Origin: Gammaproteobacteria bacterium
Lineage (GTDB): Bacteria; Pseudomonadota; Gammaproteobacteria; Chromatiales; Chromatiaceae
Assembly (NCBI GenBank): GCA_011389885.1
Contig: JAABTK010000016.1
Coordinates: 1-64,000 of the forward strand
Direction: 5' to 3'
DNA: 64,000 bases
The position numbers and the translations under genes are program-made. Below, piece by piece: positions 1 through 8,941 of this stretch. Numbering within the stretch: position 1 is the stretch's first letter; each line of letters begins with the position of its first letter. The notes under the pieces were generated by a model. It searched no databases. It was not told the DNA's origin and saw only the letters and a program-made list of their open reading frames with translations.

Positions 1-235
1 CCCGGATCGGGCAGCGCGTCCACCAGCGCCAGCCGTTCCTGGTCTTCGGGGCCGAGCATGCCCTGATAGCGCTCGCGCTCGCGGCGGGCCAGCGCTTGGT
101 AGGCCTGGTCGTAGGGGCTGTAGTCGAGGCCGAGGCCCTCCCAGGCGTTGGGCATCCATTCGATGAGGCGTTGCGGGTTGCCGCCCTGCCCTTTCAGCAA
201 GGTCAGGAGTTGTTGCTGCTGGGCCAGGCGGCCCG
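1..235 (-). pseudogene. Truncated second copy of the radical SAM gene
   Basis: This stretch matches 2693-2927, inside the intact radical SAM gene, with only two mismatches in 235 bases (positions 151 and 179). Read on the minus strand it encodes about residues 114-191. Both differences change the protein (L142 to P, D133 to N). Identity stops sharply at 236, so the first ~113 residues are missing. The stretch runs off the left edge of the window, so a longer downstream part of this copy may lie outside. It looks like a recent direct duplication cut at its 5' end by the toxin-antitoxin segment. Confidence 0.85.
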
Positions 236-327
236 AGTTTAGGGTACACCCAAAAATCTACTTGACCGCCCCGATTCACCGATTATACTCAAAATATCCG
301 GATCAGCCCCTAGGAGATCGTCAATAC

Positions 328-600
328 GTGGAATTTGAATGGGACAACAGAAAGGCCGCAAGCAATCTGAAAAAGCATGGTGTTTCCTTTCACGAGGCCG
401 GGTCTGTCTTCGGTGATCCATTGGCGCTTACCTTTGACGATCCAGATCATTCCATGGGCGAACAGAGGTTATTGACATTCGGCACCTCAAGAACTGGAAA
501 ATTAGTCATAGTCTCCCATACTGAGCGGAATGGAACAATGCGAATCATCAGCGCTCGAATTATGCAGAAACACGAGAGAGATATTTATGAAAAAGGCTAA
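328..600 (+). CDS. brnT: BrnT-like type II toxin (ribonuclease)
   Basis: A 90-residue protein. It opens with the typical BrnT pattern (V/M)EFEWDxxKAxxNxxKHGVSFxEA and ends with the I-I-S-A-R-x-M...E-R-x-x-Y motif of the family. BrnT toxins are small RelE-like ribonucleases that block translation and are neutralised by a partner encoded just downstream. The GTG start at 328 is chosen because AGGAG lies 11 bases upstream and the homology begins there; the open frame runs back to 148 without family similarity. The next gene overlaps it by 14 bases. Base composition here is clearly lower in GC than the neighbours, which suggests horizontal acquisition. Confidence 0.85.
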   Translation: MEFEWDNRKAASNLKKHGVSFHEAGSVFGDPLALTFDDPDHSMGEQRLLTFGTSRTGKLVIVSHTERNGTMRIISARIMQKHERDIYEKG

Positions 601-826
601 AGATCAAGATGAGGTGAGGTCCGAATATAAGAGAGAAGACCTTGGCGTCGGGGTTCGGGGTAAATATTATGAAGCATACGATGAAGGCCACAACCTAGTC
701 CTTCTCAGTCCTGTAGTTGCGAAGGCGTTCCCATCAGAAGAGGCGGTAAACGAGGCACTACTTTCATTGATCAGGATCGCCCAAACATCAACTGCCCTAA
801 CGAAAGACTCAAACGGACGTTCGTAA
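587..826 (+). CDS. Putative antitoxin partner of the BrnT-like toxin
   Basis: A 79-residue protein starting at an ATG inside the end of the toxin gene, preceded by GAGAGAG. It does not look like the classical ribbon-helix-helix BrnA. It has instead a conserved-looking core GVRGKYYEAYDEGHNLVLL followed by SPxVAKAFPSEEAVNEAL, a pattern I recall from small antitoxin-like proteins encoded next to toxins. The role as antitoxin rests mainly on the translational overlap with the toxin. The C-terminal tail is Ser/Thr-rich and without recognisable structure. Confidence 0.65.
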   Translation: MKKAKDQDEVRSEYKREDLGVGVRGKYYEAYDEGHNLVLLSPVVAKAFPSEEAVNEALLSLIRIAQTSTALTKDSNGRS

Positions 827-902
827 CCTCGCGCCCCTTGGCCTGGCCGTTATACCATGCCGAACAGGCTTCGCTCACGCGCAGCGAGCTATCGCGGTCA
901 GT

Positions 903-1304
903 GTGCGAGTGGCTGAATGGGCACGCCTGGACCTCGAACGATTGCCCTCCGGGAAATTCGCCAGCCATGCGCTGATGCTGAGCATCGGCACGTTCGTCTG
1001 TAACGTGCTCAAATGGATCGGGCTTGCGGGCCTGATGGGCGACGATTCCCCCGTGCTGCACAAGGCCAAAACAAGAAGGGTTCGTACTGTGATCCAAGAA
1101 CTGATCTATGTCGGCGCCCATCTTTACAAACGGGGGCGGCGACTGCGTATGCGATTCGGGAAAGCGTTTCCGGGATTCGGGGCGTTTCGGCAGGTGACCG
1201 ACAACGGTGTCTGGAGACGTAATCGCCAAACGGACAATCTCCCTTCGCGAGCCGATTCGCATCATCCTCGGGGGAAGTTGAGGCATTCAGTTGTCCGAGA
1301 ATGA
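903..1304 (+). pseudogene. Transposase remnant, C-terminal part (IS1380-like)
   Basis: The reading frame contains LDLERLPSGKFASHALMLSI, a stretch around VCNVLKWIGLAGL, and RRVRTVIQELIYVGAHLYKR. This is the pattern at the C-terminal end of IS1380-type DDE transposases. The catalytic core and N-terminus are missing and I see no complete terminal inverted repeats. It is therefore a dead 3' fragment, with a divergent tail after about residue 95. It lies between the toxin-antitoxin pair and the intact radical SAM gene and marks this segment as foreign or rearranged. Confidence 0.65.
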
Positions 1305-1493
1305 GTCTCAGTTTCTTCTCATGATTGGCCTGGATTCCGGGCTTTCGACCAGTGCGGAAGAGCAGCTCAAGCCCTTATGTCTGAAACTGGGGGTCATCCC
1401 GGCACTGTAACCCCTCCGGTAACGAAGCTCAGCGCCTCGGCAAGCCGAGCTTGCGGACTGCATTCCCAAAGGGACTTTGGGAACGAGGAATAG

Positions 1494-1548
1494 ACTCAAA
1501 ACCCCTCCGCGTCCTCTGCGCCTCCTCTGCGCCCTCTGCGTTCCCCCG
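1494..1548. repeat. Fragment of the dispersed CTCTGCG-type repeat
   Basis: The sequence just behind the radical SAM stop codon consists of repeated CTCTGCGC and CCTCTGCG units ending in TGCGTTCC. The same words occur in the interior of the CTAG-ended repeat copies at 8730, 17522, 30639 and 50905. The rest of 1305-1493 holds no gene that I can support. Confidence 0.5.
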
Positions 1549-3267
1549 TCAGCCCAGGCCGAGCAGCCGGCGCGTCAGGTGCAGCCTGACCTCGGGTTCT
1601 TCGGTGAGGCGGTGGAACAGGTGGTGGGGGCCGGAAGAACGGGCGATGATTTGCGGCAGGTCGTGGCGGGTTTCGGCGTAGGCCTTCAGCAGGCGGGGGT
1701 CGAAGGTGCGCAGGGCGTTGGTGAGGGGGTCTTTGCGGCGGCGGGCGAGGATGGCGTCGAGGCCGTCTTGGCGGTGGTCGCCGAGGCAGATATGCACGGC
1801 GGAGAAGAGGGTGGCCCAGCCGTTGTACCAAAGCATGAGGTCGCTATCGAAGCCTTCGCCGGGCGGCAGGGGGCGGTCTTGTTGGAGGTAGGCGGCGAGC
1901 CGGTCGCGCTCCTGGACGGCCTCGGCGGGGTCGATGAGTTCGGCGCGGCCGAAGGCGTCGATGGTGGAGCTGGTGAGCAGGATGGGGCGCTCGGGGTGTT
2001 GGGCGAGGATGAAGCTGGCGTCCTTCACCACTTGGCCTTGTTGCTCGGGTTTGAGGGGGTTGCGCTTTTGGCGCGGGGCCGGGGCGGCGCTTAGGACCTG
2101 CACTTGGTGGCCGCGGCGGCCGAGTTCTTGGGCTAGGCGGGCGAATACGCCTTGCTGAAAGACCGCCATGGAGAAGTTTAGGGCGTTTTGCTTGTGCAGG
2201 AGGCAGAGCTGGATTTCGGGGAACTGGGGGGCCAGTTCGACGATGCGGGCGATTTTGCGCACCGGGATGCGTTCGCGCAGGCCGCGCTTGGGGTCGTGGA
2301 TCACTTCTTGGTGGAATTCGTCGAAGCTGATTTGCAACAGCACCTGGGCTCGGGGCCAGCCCCGGGGGCGGCGGCGGATGGCCTGGGCCATTTCGCTGAG
2401 CGCCTGTTGGGTGGTCGGCCGGTCCGCGGCGAAGTCGCCGTTTAAGAGGATGGCGAAGGTGCGAACCGGGCGCATTTTGGTGATGGCGCGGTGAAAGTCG
2501 CCGAGCTGGCGGGTTAGGTCGCCGCCGGTGAATAGCACGCTTTCGGTGAGGCCGGCCGCCTGTTGCAGCAGCTCGCCGGGGTCCGGGGTGTGGCGCATGG
2601 GCGGGCGCCAGATGAACATGCAGTGGCGGCAGGTTTGGGGGCAGCCCATGGCGGGGATGAGGCCGAGCTTGTCGAGGCGCTCGTCCGCGGGGCCCGGATC
2701 GGGCAGCGCGTCCACCAGCGCCAGCCGTTCCTGGTCTTCGGGGCCGAGCATGCCCTGATAGCGCTCGCGCTCGCGGCGGGCCAGCGCTTGGTAGGCCTGG
2801 TCGTAGGGGCTGTAGTCGAGGCCGAGGCCCTCCCAGGCGTTGAGCATCCATTCGATGAGGCGTTGCGGGTCGCCGCCCTGCCCTTTCAGCAAGGTCAGGA
2901 GTTGTTGCTGCTGGGCCAGGCGGCCCGGCGGGGCCTGTCGCCAGTGTTCGATATAGCCGCGCAGGAAGGCCCGGGCGTCCGCGGCCTCCAGTAGCAGGCG
3001 CATCAGAAAGAGGCGGGCCGGGTTCTTGAAGCCGGCCAGCACCTCGGCGCGGTAGGCGGCGGGGGTATTGCGCCGCAGCCAGTGCCAGCCGTGCAGGTAG
3101 GCGAAGGGGAAGGCCAGCTCGGCCGCGGCCGGGTGGGCGCCCAGTAGCCGGGCCATTTCGCCGCCGCTCATGCGGTTGATTTCGCCCTTAAAGCGCTGGC
3201 GCAGGGCGGCGAGGAACAGGGGCTTGAGGCCCGGGTCGGGGGGCGTGGCGGAGGCGGAGCTGGACAT
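1549..3267 (-). CDS. Radical SAM protein of unknown function
   Basis: A 572-residue protein. Residues 209-216 read CPQTCRHC, the CxxxCxxC motif that holds the 4Fe-4S cluster and binds S-adenosylmethionine. LFTGGDLT about 30 residues later fits the glycine-rich SAM-binding strand of the TIM barrel. The first 200 residues are a helical, Arg/Leu-rich region without a recognised domain. No second ferredoxin-like cysteine cluster is seen, so it is not an obvious SPASM protein. The substrate cannot be told from sequence or neighbours. A near-identical broken copy lies at 1-235. ribE lies 66 bases upstream on the same strand. Confidence 0.8.
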   Translation of the reverse strand: MSSSASATPPDPGLKPLFLAALRQRFKGEINRMSGGEMARLLGAHPAAAELAFPFAYLHGWHWLRRNTPAAYRAEVLAGFKNPARLFLMRLLLEAADARAFLRGYIEHWRQAPPGRLAQQQQLLTLLKGQGGDPQRLIEWMLNAWEGLGLDYSPYDQAYQALARRERERYQGMLGPEDQERLALVDALPDPGPADERLDKLGLIPAMGCPQTCRHCMFIWRPPMRHTPDPGELLQQAAGLTESVLFTGGDLTRQLGDFHRAITKMRPVRTFAILLNGDFAADRPTTQQALSEMAQAIRRRPRGWPRAQVLLQISFDEFHQEVIHDPKRGLRERIPVRKIARIVELAPQFPEIQLCLLHKQNALNFSMAVFQQGVFARLAQELGRRGHQVQVLSAAPAPRQKRNPLKPEQQGQVVKDASFILAQHPERPILLTSSTIDAFGRAELIDPAEAVQERDRLAAYLQQDRPLPPGEGFDSDLMLWYNGWATLFSAVHICLGDHRQDGLDAILARRRKDPLTNALRTFDPRLLKAYAETRHDLPQIIARSSGPHHLFHRLTEEPEVRLHLTRRLLGLG

Positions 3268-3333
3268 GGCCTGATCTTAGCTTTCCGCCGCCGGAAAGAA
3301 AACGCGGGGTTTGCGGCCTTTAGGGGTATTGGG

Positions 3334-3993
3334 TTACAGAAACCCGTTTCGGGCCAGCAGTGCCATCGATACGCCGCCCGGTTCAGCGGGGAGCGCGGCG
3401 GCCTCGCCTTGGAGCAGCCGCTCCAGGTAGCGGGCCACTACGTCCGCCTCTAGGTTGACCCGCGCGCCCGCTTTCAGGTGCGTGAGGGTGGTCTGTTCCA
3501 GGGTATGGGGCACGATATTGAGTTCGAATTCGGCCCCATTCAGCCGGTTGACCGTTAGGCTCACGCCGTCGATACAGATAGAGCCCTTGGCGGCGATGTA
3601 GCGGGCGATGGCCGCGGGGGCTTGGATGCGGAAGTGCTCGGAGCGGCCCTCGGGGCGGCGCTCCAGCACCTGCCCCACGCCGTCTACATGGCCGCTGACC
3701 AGGTGTCCGCCCAGGGGGGTGGAGAGCGTGAGGGCCTTTTCCAGGTTCACCGGCGCGCCCACGGCCAGCTCGCCCAGGGTGCTGTGGCTGAGGGTCTCGC
3801 GGGAGACATCGGCGGCGAAGCCGTCGCCGGTCAGTTCCACCGCGGTGAGGCAGATGCCGTTCACCGCGATGCTGTCGCCGAGCTGCACATCGGCCAGCGG
3901 CAGCTCGGCGGTGTGCAGCCGCAGGCGTACATCGCCGCCGCGGTCCTGCTGGGCCGCGATGCGTCCGACGGCCTGGATGATTCCGGTAAACAT
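3334..3993 (-). CDS. ribE: Riboflavin synthase, alpha chain
   Basis: A 219-residue protein beginning MFTGIIQAVG, the signature start of riboflavin synthase. It consists of two similar lumazine-binding barrels (about 1-96 and 97-190), each with a VNGICLT- or IDGVSLT-type motif. It performs the last step of riboflavin synthesis, dismutation of two 6,7-dimethyl-8-ribityllumazine molecules. It follows ribD in the order glyA-nrdR-ribD-ribE but is separated from it by 285 bases carrying a short inverted-repeat element. It may therefore depend on its own promoter. The ribBA-ribH genes that usually follow are not in the window. Confidence 0.97.
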   Translation of the reverse strand: MFTGIIQAVGRIAAQQDRGGDVRLRLHTAELPLADVQLGDSIAVNGICLTAVELTGDGFAADVSRETLSHSTLGELAVGAPVNLEKALTLSTPLGGHLVSGHVDGVGQVLERRPEGRSEHFRIQAPAAIARYIAAKGSICIDGVSLTVNRLNGAEFELNIVPHTLEQTTLTHLKAGARVNLEADVVARYLERLLQGEAAALPAEPGGVSMALLARNGFL

Positions 3994-4061
3994 AGCTTTT
4001 CTCTCGATTGGCCGTTGGCCTGGGGTGTCGAACGCCAGTTTGAGACCTTCCCGAGGTCAAA

Positions 4062-4161
4062 CTAGTGCAGCACCCGCCAAGTGACCATGAATAATGCGAA
4101 GCACAGGGTATTGATTTTTATATAAATAGTATGATTGCTTATTTAGCGGGTGCTGCACTAG
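4062..4161. mobile_element. 100-bp MITE-like element with CTAG ends
   Basis: The left end CTAGTGCAGCACCCGCCAA (4062-4080) and the reverse complement of the right end (4143-4161) match over 19 bases with a single mismatch. The centre is AT-rich, unlike the surrounding high-GC DNA, and has no coding capacity. CTAG at both outer edges could be a 4-bp target duplication. It sits between ribD and ribE. No transposase with matching ends is seen in the window. Confidence 0.7.
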
Positions 4162-4278
4162 CATTTGAGACTCTAGGCGGCAGGCCTCTGGTTTTCCGCG
4201 CCCTCTGTGTCCGTGAAAGCAGTTGATACGGGGATTCAGCGGCGATTGCGCAGGCGCGGATGCGCAGTCGAGCCGAAA

Positions 4279-5400
4279 TCAACCCGGCTGCCGCGGCCGC
4301 AGGGTCAGCCGCAGGTCTGCGCCCACCTGGCGCACGTCCTGCCATTCGAGGTCGATGCGGTCGGCCATCCGCTCCAGGCCCGGGATGCGCAGCAGGCCGC
4401 GGCCCTCGTCGCCCATTAGGTGCGGGGCGAGGTAGACCACCAGCTCGTCCACTAGGCCTTGGGCTATGGCGGCGCCGGCGAGGGTGGGGCCGCTTTCGAT
4501 CAGCACCTCGTTGATGCCGCGGCCGGCCAGTTCGTGCAATGCCGCTTTGAGGTCTACGCGGTTGTCGCGCCCCTTCAGCGCCCGCACCTCGGCCCCGGCG
4601 GCCTCTAGGGCCGAGCGGGCGTCGTGGCGGGGGTCCGGGCGGGTGAGGATCAGGGTTCCGCCGGGCAGGGTCAGCATGCGGGCGCCGGGCGACATGCGCA
4701 GGCCCGAGTCCATCACGGCGCGCAGGGGCTGGGGGGGCTCGCCTTCGAGGCCGGGGATTTCATCGGGCTTTAAACGGACGTTGAGAGAGGGATCGTCCGC
4801 CTGCACCGTGCCGATGCCGGTGAGTACGGCCTCGCTGCGGGCGCGCAGGCGGTGTACGTCCTTGCGTGCGGGCTCTTCGGTGATCCACTGGCTCTCGCCG
4901 GAGGCCATGGCGGTGCGGCCGTCCAGGCTCATGGCGAGTTTGCAGCGCACATAGGGCAGGCCCTGTTGCATGCGCTTGGCGAAGCCGGGGTTGAGGGCCC
5001 GGGCCTCGGCCGCTAGCACGCCGCTGTCCACCGCGATGCCCGCCTCGCGCAGCCGGGCCTCGCCCTGGCCGGCCACCAGCGGATTGGGGTCGCGCATGGC
5101 CAGCACCACCCGTTTGACGCCGGCCTCGATCAGCCCCTCGGTGCAGGGCGGGGTGCGGCCGTGGTGGCAGCAGGGCTCTAGGGTCACATAGGCGGTGGCG
5201 CTGCGGGCCTCCATGCCCGCTTCGGCCAGGGCGTTGCGTTCGGCATGGGGTTCGCCGGCGCGGCGGTGGAAGCCCTCGCCGAGGATGCGCCCGCCCTTCA
5301 CCAGCACGCAGCCCACCCGCGGGTTGGGGCGGGTGCTGTAGAGGCCGCGTGCGGCCAAGCGCAGGGCGCGGGCCATATAAAAGGCGTCTTCGGGGGTCAT
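4279..5400 (-). CDS. ribD: Bifunctional deaminase/reductase of riboflavin synthesis
   Basis: A 373-residue protein. The N-terminal half is a zinc-dependent deaminase with HAE at residues 52-54 and [11 protein letters not shown] at 76-86, giving ligands His52, Cys77 and Cys86. The C-terminal half, from about residue 150 ([13 protein letters not shown]), is the NADPH-dependent reductase. Together they convert the GTP-cyclohydrolase product into 5-amino-6-ribitylamino-uracil phosphate. The ATG at 5400 overlaps the nrdR stop as ATGA, so the two are translationally coupled; the longer open frame to 5823 lies inside nrdR in another frame. Confidence 0.97.
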   Translation of the reverse strand: MTPEDAFYMARALRLAARGLYSTRPNPRVGCVLVKGGRILGEGFHRRAGEPHAERNALAEAGMEARSATAYVTLEPCCHHGRTPPCTEGLIEAGVKRVVLAMRDPNPLVAGQGEARLREAGIAVDSGVLAAEARALNPGFAKRMQQGLPYVRCKLAMSLDGRTAMASGESQWITEEPARKDVHRLRARSEAVLTGIGTVQADDPSLNVRLKPDEIPGLEGEPPQPLRAVMDSGLRMSPGARMLTLPGGTLILTRPDPRHDARSALEAAGAEVRALKGRDNRVDLKAALHELAGRGINEVLIESGPTLAGAAIAQGLVDELVVYLAPHLMGDEGRGLLRIPGLERMADRIDLEWQDVRQVGADLRLTLRPRQPG

Positions 5401-5912
5401 TCGCCGCCCTCCTCGCCGTTTTCGAGCAGGTCCAATTGGCGCCGGCTCAGCTCGGGGGGCGGGGCCTTTTCCAGGCGGTCGATCTCTTCGCGAAAGGCGT
5501 TGACGTGCTCGAACTTGCGGTATACGGAGGCGAAACGCACATAGGCCACCTGGTCCAGGCCGCGCAGCGCCTCCATCACCCATTCGCCCAACTGGCGTGA
5601 GGGGATCTCGCGCTCGCCCGAGCGCAATAGCCGGCGGCGGATGCGGTGCAGGGCCTCTTCCAGGTCCTCGGTGGGGACGGGGCGCTTCTCCAAGGCCCGC
5701 TGCATGCCGGCGGCGAGCTTGGCGGCATCGAAGGGCTCGCGACTGCCGTCTTGCTTGATCAGGCGCGGCAGGTTCAGCTCGGCGGTCTCGAAGGTGGTGA
5801 AGCGCTCGTGACAGCTCAGGCACTCCCGACGCCGGCGCACTTGGGCGCCCTCGCCGAACAGGCGCGAGTCCACCACCTTGGTGTCCGGGGCTTCACAGAA
5901 GGGGCAATGCAT
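5397..5912 (-). CDS. nrdR: Transcriptional repressor of ribonucleotide reductase genes
   Basis: A 171-residue protein starting MHCPFC. Zinc-ribbon cysteines are Cys3, Cys6, Cys31 and Cys34. An ATP-cone follows, with [14 protein letters not shown] around residues 55-70. NrdR senses ATP/dATP and represses nrd operons by binding NrdR boxes. Its place between glyA and ribD, with an ATGA overlap into ribD, is the usual gammaproteobacterial order. Confidence 0.97.
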   Translation of the reverse strand: MHCPFCEAPDTKVVDSRLFGEGAQVRRRRECLSCHERFTTFETAELNLPRLIKQDGSREPFDAAKLAAGMQRALEKRPVPTEDLEEALHRIRRRLLRSGEREIPSRQLGEWVMEALRGLDQVAYVRFASVYRKFEHVNAFREEIDRLEKAPPPELSRRQLDLLENGEEGGE

Positions 5913-5940
5913 TTGGTTTGTTCTTGGTGCTGAGTTCTTG

Positions 5941-6052
5941 GTGGTTAGTGGTTAGTGGTTAGTGCGCATCACGTCGGGCGCATCCGGCGGGGCGTAACGC
6001 ACCTTTTCCCATTCGGGTTGCCCGTCGGTCAATGGTGCGTTACGCACGCCGG
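5941..6052. repeat. Intergenic inverted repeat GCGTAACGCACC and short tandem repeat
   Basis: Between nrdR and glyA there are about three copies of GTGGTTA (from 5941). After them comes an inverted pair, GCGTAACGCACC at 5992-6003 and its complement at 6034-6045, with a 30-base loop. The same GGTGCGTTAC word recurs near 14010 and 14680. It could fold in the glyA transcript end, but there is no U-tract. Confidence 0.55.
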
Positions 6053-6053
6053 G

Positions 6054-7307
6054 TTACTTATACACCGGATGCTTGGCGCAAAGGTCGAGCACCTTGGCCT
6101 TGGCGGCGGCGATGGCGGCTTGATCGCCGCGGGCGTCGATTAGGTCGCACATCCAGCCGGCTAGGTCGCGGCATTCTTGTTCGCCAAAGCCGCGGGTGGT
6201 CACCGCCGGGGCGCCTACGCGGATGCCGCTGGTGACGAAGGGCGACTGAGGGTCGTTGGGCACCGCGTTTTTGTTCACCGTGATGTTGGCCGCACCCAGC
6301 CAGGCGTCCACGTCCTTGCCGGTGAGGCCGGCCTTAATGAAGCTGACTAGGAACAGGTGGTCGTCGGTGCCCTTGGAGACCACGTCGTAGCCGCGCTGCA
6401 TAAAGACTTCGGCCATGGCCCGGGCGTTGGTGACCACTTGTTGTTGGTAGGTCTTGAACGCGGGCTCCATGGCCTCTTTGAAGGCTACGGCCTTGGCGGC
6501 GATGACGTGCATCAGCGGGCCGCCCTGGGTGCCGGGGAAGACCAGGGAGTTGAGCTTTTTCTCGATCTCCGGGTTGGCCTTGGCCAGGATCAGGCCGCCG
6601 CGGGGGCCGCGCAGGGTCTTGTGGGTGGTGGTGGTGGTGACGTCGGCGATTTGCACCGGGCTTGGGTAGACGCCGGCGGCGATCAGGCCCGCCACATGGG
6701 CCATGTCTACGAACAGATAGGCCCCTACGGCGTCGGCGATGGCGCGAAAGCGCTGCCAGTCCACCACCCGGGAATAGGCGGAGAAGCCGGCCACGATCAT
6801 CTTGGGCTGGTGGTCCCGGGCCAGGCGCTCGGCTTCGTCGTAGTCGATTTCGCCGGTCGCGGGGTTCAGGCCGTATTGCACTGCGTGGTAGAGCTTGCCG
6901 GAGAAGTTGGGCTTGGCGCCGTGGGTGAGGTGGCCGCCGTGGGCCAGGCTCATGCCCAGCACGGTGTCGCCCGGCTGGCACAGGGCCATGTAGACCGCGG
7001 CGTTGGCCTGGGAGCCGGAGTGGGGCTGCACATTGGCGTAGTCGGCGCCGAAGAGTTGCTTGGCGCGGTCGATGGCCAGTTGTTCGGCCACGTCCACATG
7101 CTCGCAGCCGCCGTAGTAGCGCTTGCCGGGGTAGCCCTCGGCGTACTTGTTGGTCAGCACAGAGCCCTGGGCCTGCATCACCCGCGGGCTGGTGTAGTTC
7201 TCGGAGGCGATTAGCTCGATATGCTCCTCCTGCCGCCGCTCCTCCGCCGCAATGGCGGCCCAAAGCTCGTCGTCGTAGCCGCTGATCTGCATGGTGTTGT
7301 CGAACAT
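6054..7307 (-). CDS. glyA: Serine hydroxymethyltransferase
   Basis: A 417-residue PLP enzyme interconverting serine and glycine with transfer of a one-carbon unit to tetrahydrofolate. Typical stretches are [11 protein letters not shown] near the N-terminus, the phosphate-binding HSGSQAN, and [14 protein letters not shown] containing the Schiff-base lysine. The start at 7307 is preferred because the protein then has the E. coli length and an AGGGGG site lies just upstream; the open frame extends 13 codons further. It heads glyA-nrdR-ribD and diverges from sqdB. Confidence 0.97.
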   Translation of the reverse strand: MFDNTMQISGYDDELWAAIAAEERRQEEHIELIASENYTSPRVMQAQGSVLTNKYAEGYPGKRYYGGCEHVDVAEQLAIDRAKQLFGADYANVQPHSGSQANAAVYMALCQPGDTVLGMSLAHGGHLTHGAKPNFSGKLYHAVQYGLNPATGEIDYDEAERLARDHQPKMIVAGFSAYSRVVDWQRFRAIADAVGAYLFVDMAHVAGLIAAGVYPSPVQIADVTTTTTHKTLRGPRGGLILAKANPEIEKKLNSLVFPGTQGGPLMHVIAAKAVAFKEAMEPAFKTYQQQVVTNARAMAEVFMQRGYDVVSKGTDDHLFLVSFIKAGLTGKDVDAWLGAANITVNKNAVPNDPQSPFVTSGIRVGAPAVTTRGFGEQECRDLAGWMCDLIDARGDQAAIAAAKAKVLDLCAKHPVYK

Positions 7308-7476
7308 GGAACCCCCTGGTGCGCAAAGCCCGGAAAAACGGGGCATTGTATCAACTCACGCCCAAGGCGTCTGCCGAAAAATCCGTCATCTTTTGTTCAC
7401 GCCCCGTTCGCGCCCCTGTCATCCCCGCCGCCTAGGCTGTTGCGTTTTTGCAATGATTCGGAGAGGAGAGCCTGGC

Positions 7477-8721
7477 ATGCGCATTCTCGTTCTCGGCGGC
7501 GACGGCTTCTGCGGCTGGCCCACCAGTCTGCACCTATCCGCCCAGGGGCATGATGTCACCATCGTGGACAACCTGTCCCGGCGCAATATCGACAACGAAC
7601 TGGAGGTCTCGTCGCTCACCCCCATCCGCCCCATGGGGGTGCGGCGGCGCGCTTGGGAAATGGTGAGCGGGCGGAAGATCGCGTTTCATAACTTCAACGC
7701 GGCGCGCAATTACCAGCGCATGCTGGACCTGATTCAGGATCTGCGGCCCCATGCGGTGGTGCATTTCGCGGAGCAGCGGGCCGCGCCCTACTCCATGAAG
7801 TCCGCTTGGCATAAACGCTATACCGTGGACAACAACCTTAACGCCACCAACAACCTGCTGGCGGCCATCGTGGATTCGGGGCAAGACATCCATGTGGTGC
7901 ATCTGGGCACCATGGGGGTCTATGGTTACGGCACCGCGGGCATGAAGATTCCCGAAGGCTACCTGAAGGTGAAGGTGGAGACCGATGCGGGCGAGTTGGT
8001 GGAAAACGAGATCCTGTATCCGGCCAATCCGGGCAGCATCTATCACCTGACCAAGACCCAGGATCAACTGCTGTTCGCCTATTATAATAAGAACGACGGG
8101 GTGCGGGTCACCGACCTGCATCAGGGCATCGTTTGGGGCACCGAGACCGCGGAGACCCGCCTCGACGAGGCGCTGATCAATCGCTTCGACTACGACGGCG
8201 ATTACGGCACGGTGCTGAATCGCTTTCTGATGCAGGCGGCCATCGGTTATCCGTTGACGGTGCATGGCAGCGGCGGTCAGACCCGGGCCTTTATCCATAT
8301 CCAGGATACGGTTAAATGCATCGAATTGGCGATTCTCAACGCGCCGCGGCCCGGCGAGCGGGTGAAGATCTACAACCAAATGACCGAGACCCATCGCGTG
8401 CGGGATCTGGCCGATTTAGTCTCGGGCATGACCGGGGCGCCTGTGCAGCGGATCCCGAATCCGCGCAAGGAAGACGACGAAAACGACCTGCATGTGGCCA
8501 ACGACCAGTTCCTGGAACAGGGCTTAGAGCCGATCACCCTCAGCGCCGGGCTGTTGAAGGAGGTGGAAGAGGTGGCGCGCAAGTACGCCGCGAACTGTGA
8601 TCGGGAAAAAATCCCCTGCGTGTCCTATTGGACCCACGAACAGGCCGCCGCGGGGGGAGGCGTCGGCGCCGGGCCGCGCCCGCTGACCCGCCCCCGGTTG
8701 GTCACCGGCGCCGGGGGCTGA
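7477..8721 (+). CDS. sqdB: UDP-sulfoquinovose synthase
   Basis: A 414-residue short-chain dehydrogenase/epimerase-fold protein. The NAD-binding loop is GGDGFCG at residues 7-13. The catalytic region has HLGTMGVYG and YHLTK (the Tyr-x-x-x-Lys pair), as in plant SQD1. The SQD1/SqdB family makes UDP-sulfoquinovose from UDP-glucose and sulfite, the head-group donor for sulfolipid and some glycans. GAGAGGAGAG lies just before the ATG. No sulfolipid glycosyltransferase (SqdD/SqdX) is adjacent. The last ~30 residues are Gly/Pro/Arg-rich and probably not part of the fold. Confidence 0.9.
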   Translation: MRILVLGGDGFCGWPTSLHLSAQGHDVTIVDNLSRRNIDNELEVSSLTPIRPMGVRRRAWEMVSGRKIAFHNFNAARNYQRMLDLIQDLRPHAVVHFAEQRAAPYSMKSAWHKRYTVDNNLNATNNLLAAIVDSGQDIHVVHLGTMGVYGYGTAGMKIPEGYLKVKVETDAGELVENEILYPANPGSIYHLTKTQDQLLFAYYNKNDGVRVTDLHQGIVWGTETAETRLDEALINRFDYDGDYGTVLNRFLMQAAIGYPLTVHGSGGQTRAFIHIQDTVKCIELAILNAPRPGERVKIYNQMTETHRVRDLADLVSGMTGAPVQRIPNPRKEDDENDLHVANDQFLEQGLEPITLSAGLLKEVEEVARKYAANCDREKIPCVSYWTHEQAAAGGGVGAGPRPLTRPRLVTGAGG

Positions 8722-8729
8722 GCCGAGCC

Positions 8730-8941
8730 CTAGCACGCCTGCGCTCAAATAACGGAAACAACGCCATTTAAGGGCGCAGAGGACCGCAGAGGGCGCGGAG
8801 GGATTTTTGCTTAATCGCCCCCGCGTTCCGTTGGCGCCTAGCTCCAGCTTGGGAACGGGCATGAAATCGAAATACCGCTCTGCGCGCTCCGCGGTTCTGC
8901 GCGTGCTCTGCGTTCCGAGAGCGCCTGGGAAGTTGTTTCCG
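8730..8941 (+). mobile_element. CTAG-ended palindromic repeat, copy 1
   Basis: The left end CTAGCACGCCTGCGCTCAAA is followed by CGGAAACAACGCCATTTA and GCAGAG words. The right part ends with CTCTGCGTTCC...GCGCCTGG...TTGTTTCCG, roughly the reverse complement of the left part. The outermost right end is missing or diverged. It is non-coding. Copies with the same design lie at 17522, 30639 and 50905. Confidence 0.6.

Noticed and set aside
771-1286. 171-codon minus-strand frame over the transposase remnant
   Set aside because: The plus-strand frame carries recognisable transposase sequence, whereas this frame has no motif.
2563-2994. Long plus-strand reading frames over the radical SAM gene
   Set aside because: They mirror the minus-strand gene in high-GC DNA, have no family motifs or ribosome sites, and the minus-strand protein has a clear CxxxCxxC motif.
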